From Delphinapterus leucas (lineage: Eukaryota; Chordata; Mammalia; Artiodactyla; Monodontidae): a stretch of 64,000 nt of DNA. The translations under genes were made by a program, and so were the position numbers. Shown in pieces: positions 12,815 to 23,340 of this stretch (position 1 is the first letter of the stretch; the number at the start of each line of letters is the position of its first letter). The stretch lies in contig NW_022098044.1 in assembly GCF_002288925.2 (NCBI RefSeq), positions 8,539,936 through 8,603,935 of the forward strand. Direction: 5' to 3'. The notes beneath the pieces were generated by a model. The model saw only the letters and a program-made list of their open reading frames with translations, was not told the DNA's origin and ran no database searches.

Positions 12815-13190
12815 TGAAGTTTTTAATGGAAAATTCCAAACTTATACAAAAGTAGAACAGTGTAATGAACCCCACTTACCTACCACTCAGCTTCAACAGT
12901 TAGCAACTCATGGCAAATCTAACTCCGTTTATACCTGAGCACTTGCCCTCTACACCTACTGGATTATTTTGAAGCGATCTGTAGATATTTCAGTATGCAT
13001 CTCTAAAAGCTAATGATTTTTTTAACTTACTTACAATCCATTATCAACCTAAAAAATTAAGTTATTCCTTAATATCATCAAAGAGCAGTGTTCACATTTC
13101 CCAGATTGCCTCACAAATGTCCTCTTTAGAGCTGACTTTTTGCTTTGTTGTTTTAAAAAGACCAATCTCCTTTTCCCAGAACTGACCTGG
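12815..13190 (-). mobile_element. Old L1-type fragment
   Basis: aagtagaacagtgtaatgaac ... cagcttcaacagttagcaac ... tttcagtatgcatctctaaa resembles antisense L1M 3' sequence. Orientation is from memory of the consensus. Confidence 0.6.
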
Positions 13191-13757
13191 TAAGTTCATT
13201 CTTAGCCATAATGAGATCTGGAAGAAGTTAGTTTCTTATCTGAAGATGACTGAAGTTGGACTAGATGCTATTAAAGTTCCATTCATAATCAAACATTTTC
13301 TAAAGAGTTTCTGACGAAGTCCTTTGCCTGCTGTGGCCCACAGTGCTGTGTGGCAGTAGATGTCAGTCATGAAATGCCAGTGAGATGACTGAAATCCTAA
13401 TTTGAGAGGCCCCAGTTTAGCACTGGAACTCACCGGCAAGAACCTTTTCATTCTCCCTCTTGGTTATTAGTATCTTAACAATTCCCATCTTTATTTACTA
13501 GAGTTCTACATGACCCTCCTCCCTCTGGAGACTCCTTAGTAAATTTAACTTTTCTACATTGTCCAAACTAGGATCAGAGAGTCAGGGAGTGATGGGGTAC
13601 TCTAGGGTATCATAGGTTACAGCTAACACTGTCTTAAAAGAAATTGTGAGGTTTGACTCTTTTCTTTCTCCTCCTCCACTTTCTCCTCTTTTTTTGTGTT
13701 TATAATGCATTGATTGACCCACATAAGTACATATTTTTATATAACCTGTTTCAAGGT
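13191..13757. other. No gene or recognised repeat
   Basis: Unique-looking sequence; short frames only. Confidence 0.5.
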
Positions 13758-13768
13758 TGATTTGATTT

Positions 13769-14118
13769 CTTTAAAAATTTTTGTTGGAGTATGGTTGATT
13801 TACAATGTTGTGTTACAGGTGTACAGCAAAGTGTACAGCAAAGTGTACAGCAAAGGTGTACAGCAAAGTGAATCAGTTATACATATACATATATCTACTC
13901 TTTTTTAGAATTTTTTCCGATATAGGCCACTACAGAGTATTGAGTAGAGTTCCCTGTGCTATACAGTGGTCCTTATTAGTTATCTATTTTATATATAGTG
14001 CTGTGTATATGTCAATCGCAATCTCCCAATTTATCCCTCCCTCCCCTTACCACTTGGTAACCATAAGTTTGTTTTCTACGTCTGTAACTCTATTTCTGTT
14101 TTGTAGATAAGTGATAAG
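13769..14118 (-). mobile_element. L1 3' end
   Basis: ttgttggagtatggttgattt..., caaagtgaatcagttatacat..., gtatatgtcaatcgcaatctc is the reverse of a cetartiodactyl L1 3'UTR. TSD tgatttgattt at 13758 and 14119. It contains a 12-bp tandem array at 13819-13867. Confidence 0.9.
13819..13867. repeat. 12-bp tandem array in L1 3'UTR
   Basis: gtgtacagcaaa occurs four times in a row (13819, 13831, 13843, 13856; one extra g before the last). L1 relatives in the window carry the motif once. Confidence 0.95.
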
Positions 14119-14129
14119 TGATTTGATTT

Positions 14130-14470
14130 TTTAATTTTTAAATTAAATTAAATTTAATTTAATTTAATAATTTTAATTTTTAAATTTTCCTTTCCCCTTA
14201 CATTTTACTGAACCCTCCCATTCATCCTGGGCCCATCACCCTGGCCTGTTCCTCCATATTGCCTCCCAGTTGCTCTGAGTTTTAACATAACATCTCTCTT
14301 CAGTTTATTCTCATCCGTTCATTCGCCCCTCAGTTCTCCTGTACTCCTAATGCCATGTGTGCCGTAGCCTCTAAAGTGACCACTAGTTTACCTGCTGGAA
14401 AATCGAGCCCAGAAGTGGGTTGGAGGACCCACCCTCCTTTAGGAGACAATGCATCTATTGTTTAACAAAG
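14130..14470. other. AT-rich simple stretch then unassigned DNA
   Basis: 14126-14185 is a taaattaaattaaattt low-complexity run. The following 280 bp are not recognised. Confidence 0.55.
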
Positions 14471-14474
14471 CACC

Positions 14475-14660
14475 TCAATGTGTGCCTTTATCTAATCCTC
14501 ACCAATACCTTCAAAAGGAGGTACCGATATCACCCATTTTACAGTTGGGGAAACTTGAGGCACAGGGAAGTTAGGTAACATGTCTCAGGTTAATAAGTGG
14601 GGGAGCCCAGGTAAAACTCCAGACAGCCTGCTTACTTAACCGCTATGCTCTACCGCTTAA
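14475..14660 (-). mobile_element. MIR
   Basis: cacccattttacagttgggg, taacatgtctcaggttaata, ccgctatgctctaccgctta; antisense MIR directly before a SINE. Confidence 0.75.
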
Positions 14661-14744
14661 CACTAAGAAGTGGTTACACAGACCAGTACCTCAGAGGGAG
14701 GAGAGATTCATCTGAGATCAAGCAAAGTAGCAACTGCTTCTTCC

Positions 14745-15097
14745 TTTTTTTTTTTTTTAAATTAATTAATTTATTCTTTGGCTGTGTTGGGTCTTCACTG
14801 CTGTGCGCGGGCTTTAGTTGTGGCAAGTGGGGGCTACTCTTCTTTGCAGTGCGTGGGCTTCTCATTGCGGTGGCTTCTCTTGTTGCGGAGCATGGGCTGT
14901 AGGCGCGCGGGCTTCAGTAGTTGTGGCGCACGGGCTCAGTAGTTTGTGGCTTGAGAGCTCTAGAGTGCAAACTCAGTAGTTGTGGCTCACAGGATCAGTT
15001 GCTCCACGGCATGTGGGATCTTTCCAGACCAGGGCTCAAACCCACGTTCCCTACATTGGCAGGAGGATTCTTAACCACTGCACCACCAGGGAAGTCC
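14745..15097 (-). mobile_element. CHR-type SINE (long)
   Basis: T-run, attaattaatttattctttggctgtgttg..., to ccaccagggaagtcc. TSD caactgctt at 14731 and 15098. Confidence 0.92.
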
Positions 15098-15161
15098 CAA
15101 CTGCTTATTTCTTATAGGTCAAGTTGGCTCTGGGTAACGGTACCCTTTATTATTTTTTCTT

Positions 15162-15281
15162 TTTTTTTTTTTGCGGTACACAGGCCTCCGTGGCATATGG
15201 GATCTTCCCGGAACGGGGCACGAACCCGTGTCCCCTGCATCGGCAGGCGAACTCCCAACCACTGCGCCACAAGGGAAGCCC
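15162..15281 (-). mobile_element. CHR-type SINE with internal deletion
   Basis: T-run and gcggtacacaggcctc join directly to gtggcatatgggatcttcc; the roughly 80-bp middle of the short type is missing. Both ends and an exact TSD (tattattttttctt, 15148 and 15282) are kept, so the deletion is internal to one insertion. Confidence 0.9.
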
Positions 15282-15317
15282 TATTATTTTTTCTTAAAAA
15301 AATTTTTTTTCTAAATT

Positions 15318-15583
15318 TTTTTAATTGAAGTATAGTTGTGTTAATTTCAGGTGTATAGCACAGTGATTCAGTTATACATATACATATTTTTTTTCAGATT
15401 ATTTTCCCTACAGCTTATTACAAAATATTGAGTGTAGTTCCCTCTGCTATACAGTAGGTCCTTGTCGCTTATCTATTTTATATATAGTAGTGTGTATACG
15501 TTACTCCCAAACTCCTAATTTATCCCTCCCCACCTCTTTTCCCCTTTAGTAACCATTTCTATATCTGTGGGTCTATTTCTAAC
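15318..15583 (-). mobile_element. L1 3' end
   Basis: ttaattgaagtatagttgtg..., gtgattcagttatacatata..., agtaaccatttctatatctg is the same 3'UTR type as 13769-14118, also antisense. Confidence 0.88.
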
Positions 15584-15734
15584 AATATCCTTTACTTTAG
15601 CATTTCTCAAAAATGTGTCCTTTGGAAAACTACTTAAGGTTTCATTGTTAAATTCATTTAATTTAGGAAATACAGTGCACTGTATTCACTTAGTAGAGTT
15701 TCCTGAATCTACATTGACATATTAAAAGTTCTTT

Positions 15735-15880
15735 AAAAAAAAAAGAAACCCACACTCCACAACTAAGGAGTCCGCATACTGCAACTCAAAATCCCGCAGG
15801 CTGCAACGAAGATCCCGCATGCTGCAACTAAGACCCGGCTCAGCCAAATAAATAAATAAATGAATAAATAAATATAAAAA
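15735..15880 (+). mobile_element. Diverged, 5'-truncated tRNA-derived SINE
   Basis: Repeated gctgcaac(t/g)aagatcccgc blocks end cagccaaataaataaataaa, matching the 3' half of a long CHR-like SINE. The tRNA head is absent and divergence is high. Confidence 0.65.
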
Positions 15881-16800
15881 AACCCCCAAACCAGTAAAGA
15901 AACCTATTTCAATTTGTTTAGCCCAGTATTTCCCAAACCTGTGAAATATGGAACCTTTCCCCGCTGCAAAACACCTGTTGATATTCCATGGAAACACTGC
16001 TTTATGTAACTTTCTGGAGTGACGATAACAAGGAGCTGTTTCAGAAATTGCGTTTTAATTCAAGCCTTACCAGCTTTATCAAGAGGAAGACACTTCTGAG
16101 CTTCTAGCCTGTTTTGCCGTAACCCTCTCTGACTCATTGTACGGTGGGGTAGTTGTTGAGGGGGGGGGGATGTCATGTTACAGTTGCACTGTACATAGGG
16201 GGGCCCACTGGAGCAACCAGAACGTGAATGAGCCTCCCAGGCTTGTATCAGAAGGGCCTCAAGGTGAAATTTCAGCTCAGACGGTGTAGCTGGTATCCAG
16301 TGTCTCTGTCTGTAAAAACTGACCTTGGATTTGGTAGATATAAGCTTCCCGACTTATTTCCATACAATGACCCAGCTGGGTCTAAAGGTAGGATATGATG
16401 TCACCAGCTATCTATAGTCACTCCCTAATTAATACGTGGCCAATGAATACCTGACTCTTTGTTCTAAATTGGGACTGCATCTCACTGTCATCCCTCAACT
16501 GTGGGGAACCAAGCCAGGGGACAGGGACAGGGCTGCCAGAACTTGGGATCAGCCGAGGTCTTCAGCAGTAGTGATAGAAGTAAGAGGCAGCACGTGGACC
16601 TTGCTTGGAGGATGTCGGGGGAGGAAGGGCCAAGTCTGCAGGGGCAGCAGGCCCACTGGAGTCTTGGGGCCCACTGGACCTGCAAGAGTTTGGGAAAGTA
16701 GTCTGAGTAGCTTCCGGAAGCATGAAGTAAGTCTGGCTGGGAGCCTTTACCTACACAGCCCCAGGCAGCTAGGTTGGACCCCCTTTGCTGATGGAACACT
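15881..16800. other. No gene recognised
   Basis: Parts of 15590-16010 (agcatttctcaaaaatgtgtcc; cagtatttcccaaacctgtg) look like a broken short DNA-transposon copy around the SINE at 15735. The 122-codon frame at 16436-16804 has no recognisable domain. Confidence 0.45.
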
Positions 16801-16802
16801 CT

Positions 16803-17300
16803 AGGTCATTCTTTCCCAAATTTGCCTTTCATAAGAATCACTCCAGGGCTTCCCTGGTGGCACAGTGGTTAAGAAATCTGCCTGCCAATGCAGGAGTCAC
16901 GGGTTCGAGCCCTGGTCCGGGAAGATCCCACATGCCGCAGATCAACTAAGCCCGTGTGCCACAACTACTGAGCCCGCGTGCTGCAACTACTGAAGCCCAC
17001 GTGCCTAGAGGCCGTGCTCCGCAACAAGAGGAGCCACTGCAAGAGAAGCCCGCGCACCGCAACGAAAGAGTAGCCCCCGCTCGCCGCAACTAGAGAAAGC
17101 CTGCACACAGCAACAAAGACCCAACACAGCCAAAAAATAAATAAATTAATAAATAAAATTTATTTAAAAAAATAAAGAATAACTCCAGGCACTTATTAAA
17201 TATGCAGATTTCCATACCCCACCCCAGAAATACTAAATTGGTCTGTTTAATAAATGCTCTGAGTGATCTATGTGATGAGTTTGGGAAACACTGCTGTAGT
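16803..17300. mobile_element. MER20-like hAT element split by a SINE
   Basis: ttcccaaatttgcctttcat...aatcactccagg [SINE] cacttattaaatatgcagattt ... gagtttgggaaacactg. The two halves join as one short DNA transposon once the SINE is removed. Confidence 0.65.
16848..17175 (+). mobile_element. CHR-type SINE (long) inside a MER20-like element
   Basis: gcttccctggtggcacagtgg... to aataaataaaatttatttaaa. TSD agaatcactccagg (16834-16847) and agaataactccagg (17176-17189). The flanks join into one hAT-like repeat. Confidence 0.93.
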
Positions 17301-17430
17301 TGTTCAAGGGATCTTGCTCAGTAGTAATGGACTCAGTCCATTCCTCAAAGTGCTTTTTTTTTTTTTCCTGTTGAGGAGGAACAGAATATGCCACCCCAAA
17401 ATATGCCACTTTGGCATGAGAATTATTATT

Positions 17431-17720
17431 TTTTTTTTAAATAAATATATTTATTTTTGGCTGTGTTGGGTCTTCGTTTCTGTGCAAGGGCTTTCTGTAG
17501 TTGTGGCAAGCAGGGGCCACCCTTCATCGCGGTGCGCGGGCCTCTCACTGTCGCGGCCTCTCTCGTTGCGGAGCACAGGCTCCAGACGTGCAGGCTCAGT
17601 AGTTGTGGCTCACAGGCCCAGTTGCTCTGTGGCACGTGGGATCTTCCCAGACCAGGGCTCGAACCCGTATCCCCTGCATTGGCAGGCAGATTCTCAACCA
17701 CTGCGCCACTAGGGAAGCCC
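17431..17720 (-). mobile_element. CHR-type SINE, mosaic of long and short types
   Basis: The T-rich start and ggctgtgttgggtcttcg are long-type. The body from about 17530 (gcgcgggcctctcactgtcg) is short-type, followed by caggctcagtagttgtggc, long-type again. It ends ccactagggaagccc. Confidence 0.85.
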
Positions 17721-18547
17721 CTTATTTTGAACTGAAGACAATCAAGACCCAACAGACTCAGAAAAAGCTGTTTACCTTCCCTTACCTGACTAAAAGAATT
17801 TAAATAGAGGTCATGTACCAGGAAGATAGCTAATACCAAAGTTAACTTTTTATATCAGGAAGACTTATCTGCATGGCACAGCAAACATCTGTTTACTGAA
17901 CATCTGCCCCTCTCATCTTCCTGTGATTTGTCTTCCCTTTGAAGCCCCTGACCCCCACCCGCTTCTCCTTAGCTCAGGATGGCATTGAAGCCTCAACGGC
18001 CTGACTGTCTTTGGGTCTCATATCTTTGGGGCTCCCATACATATGAAAATTGTTTTTCTCCTGTTCATCTGTTGTATGTCAATTTAAATATTAGACCAGC
18101 CAAAGAACCTAGAAGGGAAGAAGGGAAAAGCTTTCTGCCCCTACACTGTCAATTAATTTTTTGGCCTGACTTGGGATTCCACAAGGGTCTTGTGTTCTCT
18201 CAGAAGAGATGACAAGGATCTTACCCTTCTCATTCTCATCTTCTTCAGGGACTTTGGACTTCTAGCCCCTCTGGCTGAGGCCAGGTCATAAGCCTGTTGT
18301 TGGGCCCCAGCTAGAATAAGTTTATATGTTTTCTCCCTTTTCTTGGGTTATCATTCCCCCTCTTGTTTTAATAAGAATTAATTTTAGAAGAGGTGGTTTG
18401 GTGGGCTATTGGTGCCCATTTGGTGCCTTTTATATTAAACCTCCTCTTTTATATTATCTCTAATTAGCCAAGAGTATTTTTGGAACACATACTATGTGCA
18501 GAACTAGGAATAAAAAGTAAATTAAACATGTCTCTACTTTCTGGGAC
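17721..18547. other. No gene; antisense L2 scrap at 18460-18545
   Basis: aacacatactatgtgcagaac...taaattaaacatgtctcta resembles an L2 3' end. The rest is unassigned. Confidence 0.5.
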
Positions 18548-18661
18548 ATGTTTGGATTTGGGATAAAGAAAAAGTGCTGGAGACGGATGGTGGTGATATT
18601 TGCACAACAATGTGAATGTACCTAATTCCACTGAACTGTACACTTAACAATTATGAAAATG
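18548..18661 (+). mobile_element. Old L1 3'UTR, left part (continues at 19527-19580)
   Basis: gtggtgatatttgcacaac...actgaactgtacactta matches old mammalian L1 3'UTRs. After the younger insertion it resumes as atgaaaatggtaaattttatg ... ttttaccacaatta. Confidence 0.8.
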
Positions 18662-19005
18662 CTACAATGAGGTATCACCTAACACTGGTCAGAATGGCTA
18701 TCATCAAAAAGTCTACAAATAATAAATTCTGGAAAGGGTGTGGAGAAAAGGGGACCCTCCTACACTGCTGGTGGGAACGTAAATTGGTGTAGCCACTATG
18801 GAAAACAGTATGCACATTCCTTAAAAAACTATAAAAATAGAATTACCATATGATCCAGCAATCCCACTTCTGGGCATATATCCAGAGAAGATGAAAACTC
18901 TAATTTGAAAAGATACATGCTCCCCAGTGTTCATAGCGGTGCTATTTACAATAGCAAAGACATGGAAGCAACCTAAGTGTCCATAGACAGATGAATGGAT
19001 AAAGA

Positions 19006-19007
<2 letters not shown>

Positions 19008-19050
<43 letters not shown>
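19008..19050. repeat. (TA)n microsatellite inside an L1
   Basis: About 21 uninterrupted AT/TA units within the L1 3' end at 18662-19526, where other copies have only a few. Confidence 0.95.
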
Positions 19051-19055
<5 letters not shown>

Positions 19056-19421
19056 GAATATTACTCAGCCATAAAAAGAGTGAAATAATGCCATTTGCAG
19101 CAGAATGGATGAACCTAGAGATTATCATGCTAAGTGATGTAAGTCAGACAAAGACAAATATTTTATGATATTGCATATATATGGAATCTAAAAAATAGTA
19201 CAAATGAACTTATTTACAAAACAAACAGACTCATAGACATAGAAAACAAACTTATGGTTACCAAAGGGGGGGGGGATAAATCAGGAGTATGGGATTAACA
19301 GATACACATTACCATATGTAAAATAGATAAACAACAAGGATTTACTGTATAGCACAGGGAACTATATTCAATATCTTATAATAACCTATAATGGAAAACA
19401 ATTTTAAAAAGAATATATATG

Positions 19422-19428
<7 letters not shown>

Positions 19429-19454
<26 letters not shown>
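19429..19454. repeat. (GT)13 microsatellite inside an L1
   Basis: GT run in the 3'UTR of the same L1, following atatatgtatatat. Confidence 0.95.
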
Positions 19455-19580
19455 ATCTCATCGAATCACTTTGCTGTACACCTGAAACTAACATAATATT
19501 GTAAATCAACTATACTTCAATAAAAAATTATGAAAATGGTAAATTTTATGTTATGTATGTTTTACCACAATTAGGGGAAA

Positions 19581-20809
19581 AAACTTTTCAGGCAACAATA
19601 CACCCTAAAAACCAACTGAGGAAGACATTTACAAAGTGATAAACCAGCAAATGTAATGGAGTGCATGAATTTAAGGGGATACTTGAGTAAAGTAGACCAA
19701 ACACTGAAACAGCCTTTGTGCTAGTTTTGAAGGAGGTAAAGAACCGGCAGATTGGAGAATTATAACAATGAAAGAGATGGCGTGTGCAAGGAGAACAATA
19801 GATCAGATCCAATACAAAGCAAGTTTCTAAAGGGGAGGGTCTGTCAGAAAGGCAGCCCTCACACTACTGACCAACCTGGGCTTGGGAAGTGTTTGCTGGA
19901 GGAATGAGGTCATAAGGAATCGCAGGGAAAATGGTGAAAGGAGAAGTCTCTGCAGGTGGCTGGTGACTATGAGGGATCAACCAGCCCCTTGCTTTGAGTG
20001 AGCAGAGAGGTATTGTCTTGATTCAAAGTGATTTTCTGCTAAGTATTCTGGTATTATTACTGTGAAGTTACTGAAAGGAAACTCCTGGAGACCCCTGAGG
20101 GGTGAGCTGTTGGAGAGACGGTTAGAAAGGGCCAGAAAAGGTATACTCATTTCTGGGCCCACTGCCCGACCATGTATCTCTGCCCTGTGCAGGAGCTGGG
20201 AAAGAGCTGGAGGTGGGTTTGGGAGCAGAAGCCGGCTCTTACTGGGGAGCCCAGCATGATCAAGGGATTTGTGGAACAGAGCCAAAAACCTGCTGGGAAG
20301 CTGAGATGAAACAGGTGGCTTTCCTAAAAGGTGTTATTTATGAGGAGGACCCCAGATTTGTAGGGGGACCTCACTTAGAACAACTGGCGGATGAGCTGAG
20401 CTTTATTGGAGGCAAAGATGCTACGAACCGGAGCCACTGTGGCCTCCCAGATGGGGCTGGGGAAGAGGGTGGGAGTGGGGCTGTGTCTAATAATCTCAGC
20501 ATGCCATTCGAGGCATCTGGGGCAGGTCTGGCACATAGTAGGCGTTCAGTAAATATTTGCTACATTGAAATGAATTGAAAACCCACTTGTTTCTATTCCG
20601 TATTTGCTTTTTGTTTGTCTTCGTTTTGCTCTTAGTTTTCTGGTGAAGAGTTATGACATTTTTTAAAAGAGAAGATATTTGATTCAGCTAAATCCAGCTA
20701 AAAGGGGGTGGATCCACATCTAGAACAGAATGGCACCCCCCGCCCCCTCTGGGGGCGCTGCTAATGGCCACTCTTTCACGCTCACAGGCTCCCTTTCCTC
20801 CCCTATGCC
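19581..20809. other. No gene; L2/MIR 3' scrap at 20520-20575
   Basis: Unique-looking sequence. The 121-codon frame at 20213-20578 lacks a recognisable domain and its end lies in repeat. Confidence 0.5.
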
Positions 20810-21260
20810 TTCCTGCATCCCACCTCTGCTCCCATGACACGCTCTCCCTGTGTTCAGATATTGTCTTGCTAATGGCTCCCAAGTCTTCCATCCCAGCTCT
20901 ATGCCTGCCGTATCTAACTGCCTACTGGACATCTCCGCTTGCTTGTTCCTCAGTATCCTGCATCTCAGCATGTCCCAAATTGCACTCGTCATCTCTCCTC
21001 TCTGATTCGCTGCTGCCCCCCTCCCTCCAGGATTCCATGTATCCTTGAGACATGTCATTATGTGGACAACATCTCGAGTTGGAAACCTCAGTGCCACACA
21101 TGACTCCACCATTTTCTTCATTCATCCTCAGTCTTGTGTCTACCTCAGACATGACTCTGGAATCTCACCTCACCTGTCCAAGCCTGTCCCATCCCAGCTA
21201 TTCCAGATACAAACAGGTACCTCTCTGTTCTGCTGCTGGTGTCAATCAGAGGCAATTCAT
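20810..21260 (+). mobile_element. L2 ORF2-region fragment, sense
   Basis: actgcctactggacatctcc, cagcatgtcccaaattgcac and cctcagtcttgtgtctacct follow L2 order. No intact frame. Confidence 0.65.
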
Positions 21261-22615
21261 CCATACAGCTCCAGCCCCTCTCAGAGAGATCTAGCAAGCT
21301 TTAGAATTGATTCCCTCTGCCCTGTGCTCAAAGGAGGTACAGAACTTCCTTGGCTCCACAGATTTCTTGGGTTTCTTAGTTCCCCTCCGGAGCCCTAAGT
21401 CTCAAGAAAGCCTAGCCAACAAGCTAGGGAGAGTGTGTTCCTTTTTGTTCCTACCAGTTCCCTAGCTCCTGGGGCTCTGGGTCTCACATCCACTTCTTTT
21501 GGGGGCACTATGAGGCTTAGAGCAGTGGCTGGCAACCTTGGCTGCACATTGGAACCACCTGGGGAAGATTACTGATGCATGGGTACCCACCAAACCAATT
21601 AAATCATTCTCTCTGGAGGTGGGGTCCTGCCACTGGCATTTTGTCGCGGCTCTCTAGGTGATTTTAATCCTCAGCCAAGGCTGTGAATGACTGGTTTAAA
21701 ACATCTATTTCCACTCTCTCTGCCTTGGGGTCTCAGAATTATGCCCCCTCTCCAGCTTTGCAGCCTGGCCCTTTCAAGTTTTTCTCCAGGAATAGCAGCT
21801 TAACTTGGAATGACTCTGCTACATCCTTGACTATTTTTCATCCAACAATTCATCCATCTATTCTGTACCTGGCACTGGGAAACAAATATAACTACATGCT
21901 TAGAGTGGGCATCTATTATTTGGGGGCACCATCCTGTGTCCATTTACTTTGATTTTCCCAACCCTTGGTTTTCCTTTGGCTGTCTGTTTCAGTCCTACTC
22001 CAGTCCATGGCCTTCTGTGAGAAGCTCACTCCAGGGCTGCATGTGGCCCAGACTAAGCCAATAAGGGTGTTTCATCCTCTGGCCACAGCGATTGGCTCAG
22101 GGATGGGCCCGTGCCCCAAGTCAGGCCAGTCAGGCACAGTGCAACTCAATTCTGGGACTTTGAACTGTTTGGGGGTTTGCTCATTTCTTGCTACATATGA
22201 ATGTGAGACCAGAGCCAAGAAGAGAGCTTGTCTGAGGATGAGCCCAAACAGAGCAAGGAAAACCCAGGGAGGGACCCTGCCCTCGACCGTCTAGTGGAGG
22301 AGACTCACCTGTTGACACATCCCAAAGGAGTAGTAAAGGGATAATCAGTGAGTTACCTCAGGGCAGTAGAGCAGCATGACCTGGATGTCCCTGGGGGGCA
22401 CTAGACTGCCCATAGGGTCATTTCTATTTTTGCCTCTTGTAGTTAAATTCTGTGGGGAGGCAGCCAGTGAGGCCCAGCCTCTCCTCAAAGCCATTGGGTT
22501 GTTTGATGATTGACCCCTCTGCCCAGGAGCTGCAGCTTCCCAGGGCCCTGCGTCGCAGGAGGTCGCTGGTTCCTCCCTCCTCATTCAGGCTCCCATCTCT
22601 TACGGGAGGCTGATC
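21261..22615. other. Mostly unassigned around a MER element
   Basis: Apart from the DNA transposon at 21523-21693, about 22010-22270 (gattggctcagggatgggcc, aagccaataagggtg) resembles an old dispersed repeat that I cannot name. No gene seen. Confidence 0.45.
21523..21693. mobile_element. hAT-Charlie-type MER element
   Basis: Terminal repeats: cagtggctggcaaccttggctg on the left and cagccaaggctgtgaatgactg on the right, about 170 bp apart. Internal acattggaaccacctgggga is characteristic of this MER group. Confidence 0.75.
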
Positions 22616-22629
22616 AAGACACTTCCTCT

Positions 22630-22773
22630 TCTTCTGTGGTGACCTAAATTGGAAGGAAATCCAAAAAAGAGGGGATGTATGTATATGTGTGGCTGATTCA
22701 CTTTGCTGTACAGTAGAAACTAACACATTATAAAGCGATTATACTCCAATAAAATTAATTATATATTAAAAAA
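22630..22773 (+). mobile_element. Short 5'-truncated L1 3' end
   Basis: gtgacctaaattggaaggaa ... ctgattcactttgctgtaca ... ttatactccaataaaattaa plus A-run. Exact TSD aagacacttcctct at 22616-22629 and 22774-22787. The insertion is only about 144 bp. Confidence 0.93.
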
Positions 22774-22794
22774 AAGACACTTCCTCTCCTTTTC

Positions 22795-23340
22795 TGGCCT
22801 TGGCTGAAACCTCACTTAGATCCTCCTAACAAATTTCTCTTGCCTCCAGCCTTTGCCTCTCTGGACCATTCTCCCTACTGCTGCTAGAGAATATAAGATG
22901 CTAATCTGATCATACCAGCCTCCTACTTCAGAATTTTCACTCGCTCCCTGTGGCCCTCAGCATCAAGTCCAAACTCCTTAACATGCCCCTGAGGTCTTTC
23001 ACAATGTGGTACCAACTTACCTCTCATGCCTGGTCACTTCCTACCACACACTATTGAGCTAAACATGTGGATATTCCCTATCATTCCCTGTATGAATCAT
23101 ACCCTTTAATGCCCCCATACCTTAGCTTATTGGACTTCTCTCCCATATATCCTTTAAGATCCTGCTGAGATGTCCCCTTTCTGAAGACTTCCCCAGATGA
23201 AGTCAATATCTCATGGGACTTTATTCATACCTTGGTTACATTATATTTTGCTTATTAGGTTGTTTGAGGACATAGATTGGTCCTCAATCTATGTCAGAAT
23301 TGGTGCTAAGTTAAGGTTGAATGAATGAATGAATGCTTTC
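22795..23340 (+). mobile_element. L2 3' region, sense
   Basis: aatctgatcataccagcctcc, atcaagtccaaactccttaa, cctgctgagatgtccccttt and a (TGAA)n end are an L2 3' end. It lies next to the short L1 at 22630-22773. Confidence 0.8.
23269..23295. repeat. Perfect 11-bp inverted repeat, 5-nt loop
   Basis: gacatagattg - gtcct - caatctatgtc near the 3' end of an L2 copy. Confidence 0.93.

Larger units (their letters stand above)
18662..19526 (+). mobile_element. 5'-truncated L1 3' end, nested in an older L1
   Basis: Sequence from aggtatcacctaacactggtc through gatccagcaatcccacttctg, aatggaatattactcagcc and aactatacttcaataaaaaa is the conserved end of L1 ORF2 plus 3'UTR. It carries (TA)n and (GT)n runs and a G10 run, and no long ORF remains. 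TSD attatgaaaatg at 18650-18661 and 19527-19538. The flanks on both sides are one older L1 3'UTR. Confidence 0.93.

Noticed and set aside
13819..13867. Regularly spaced repeats suggesting a CRISPR array
   Set aside because: Direct head-to-tail units without spacers, inside an L1 in a mammalian genome.
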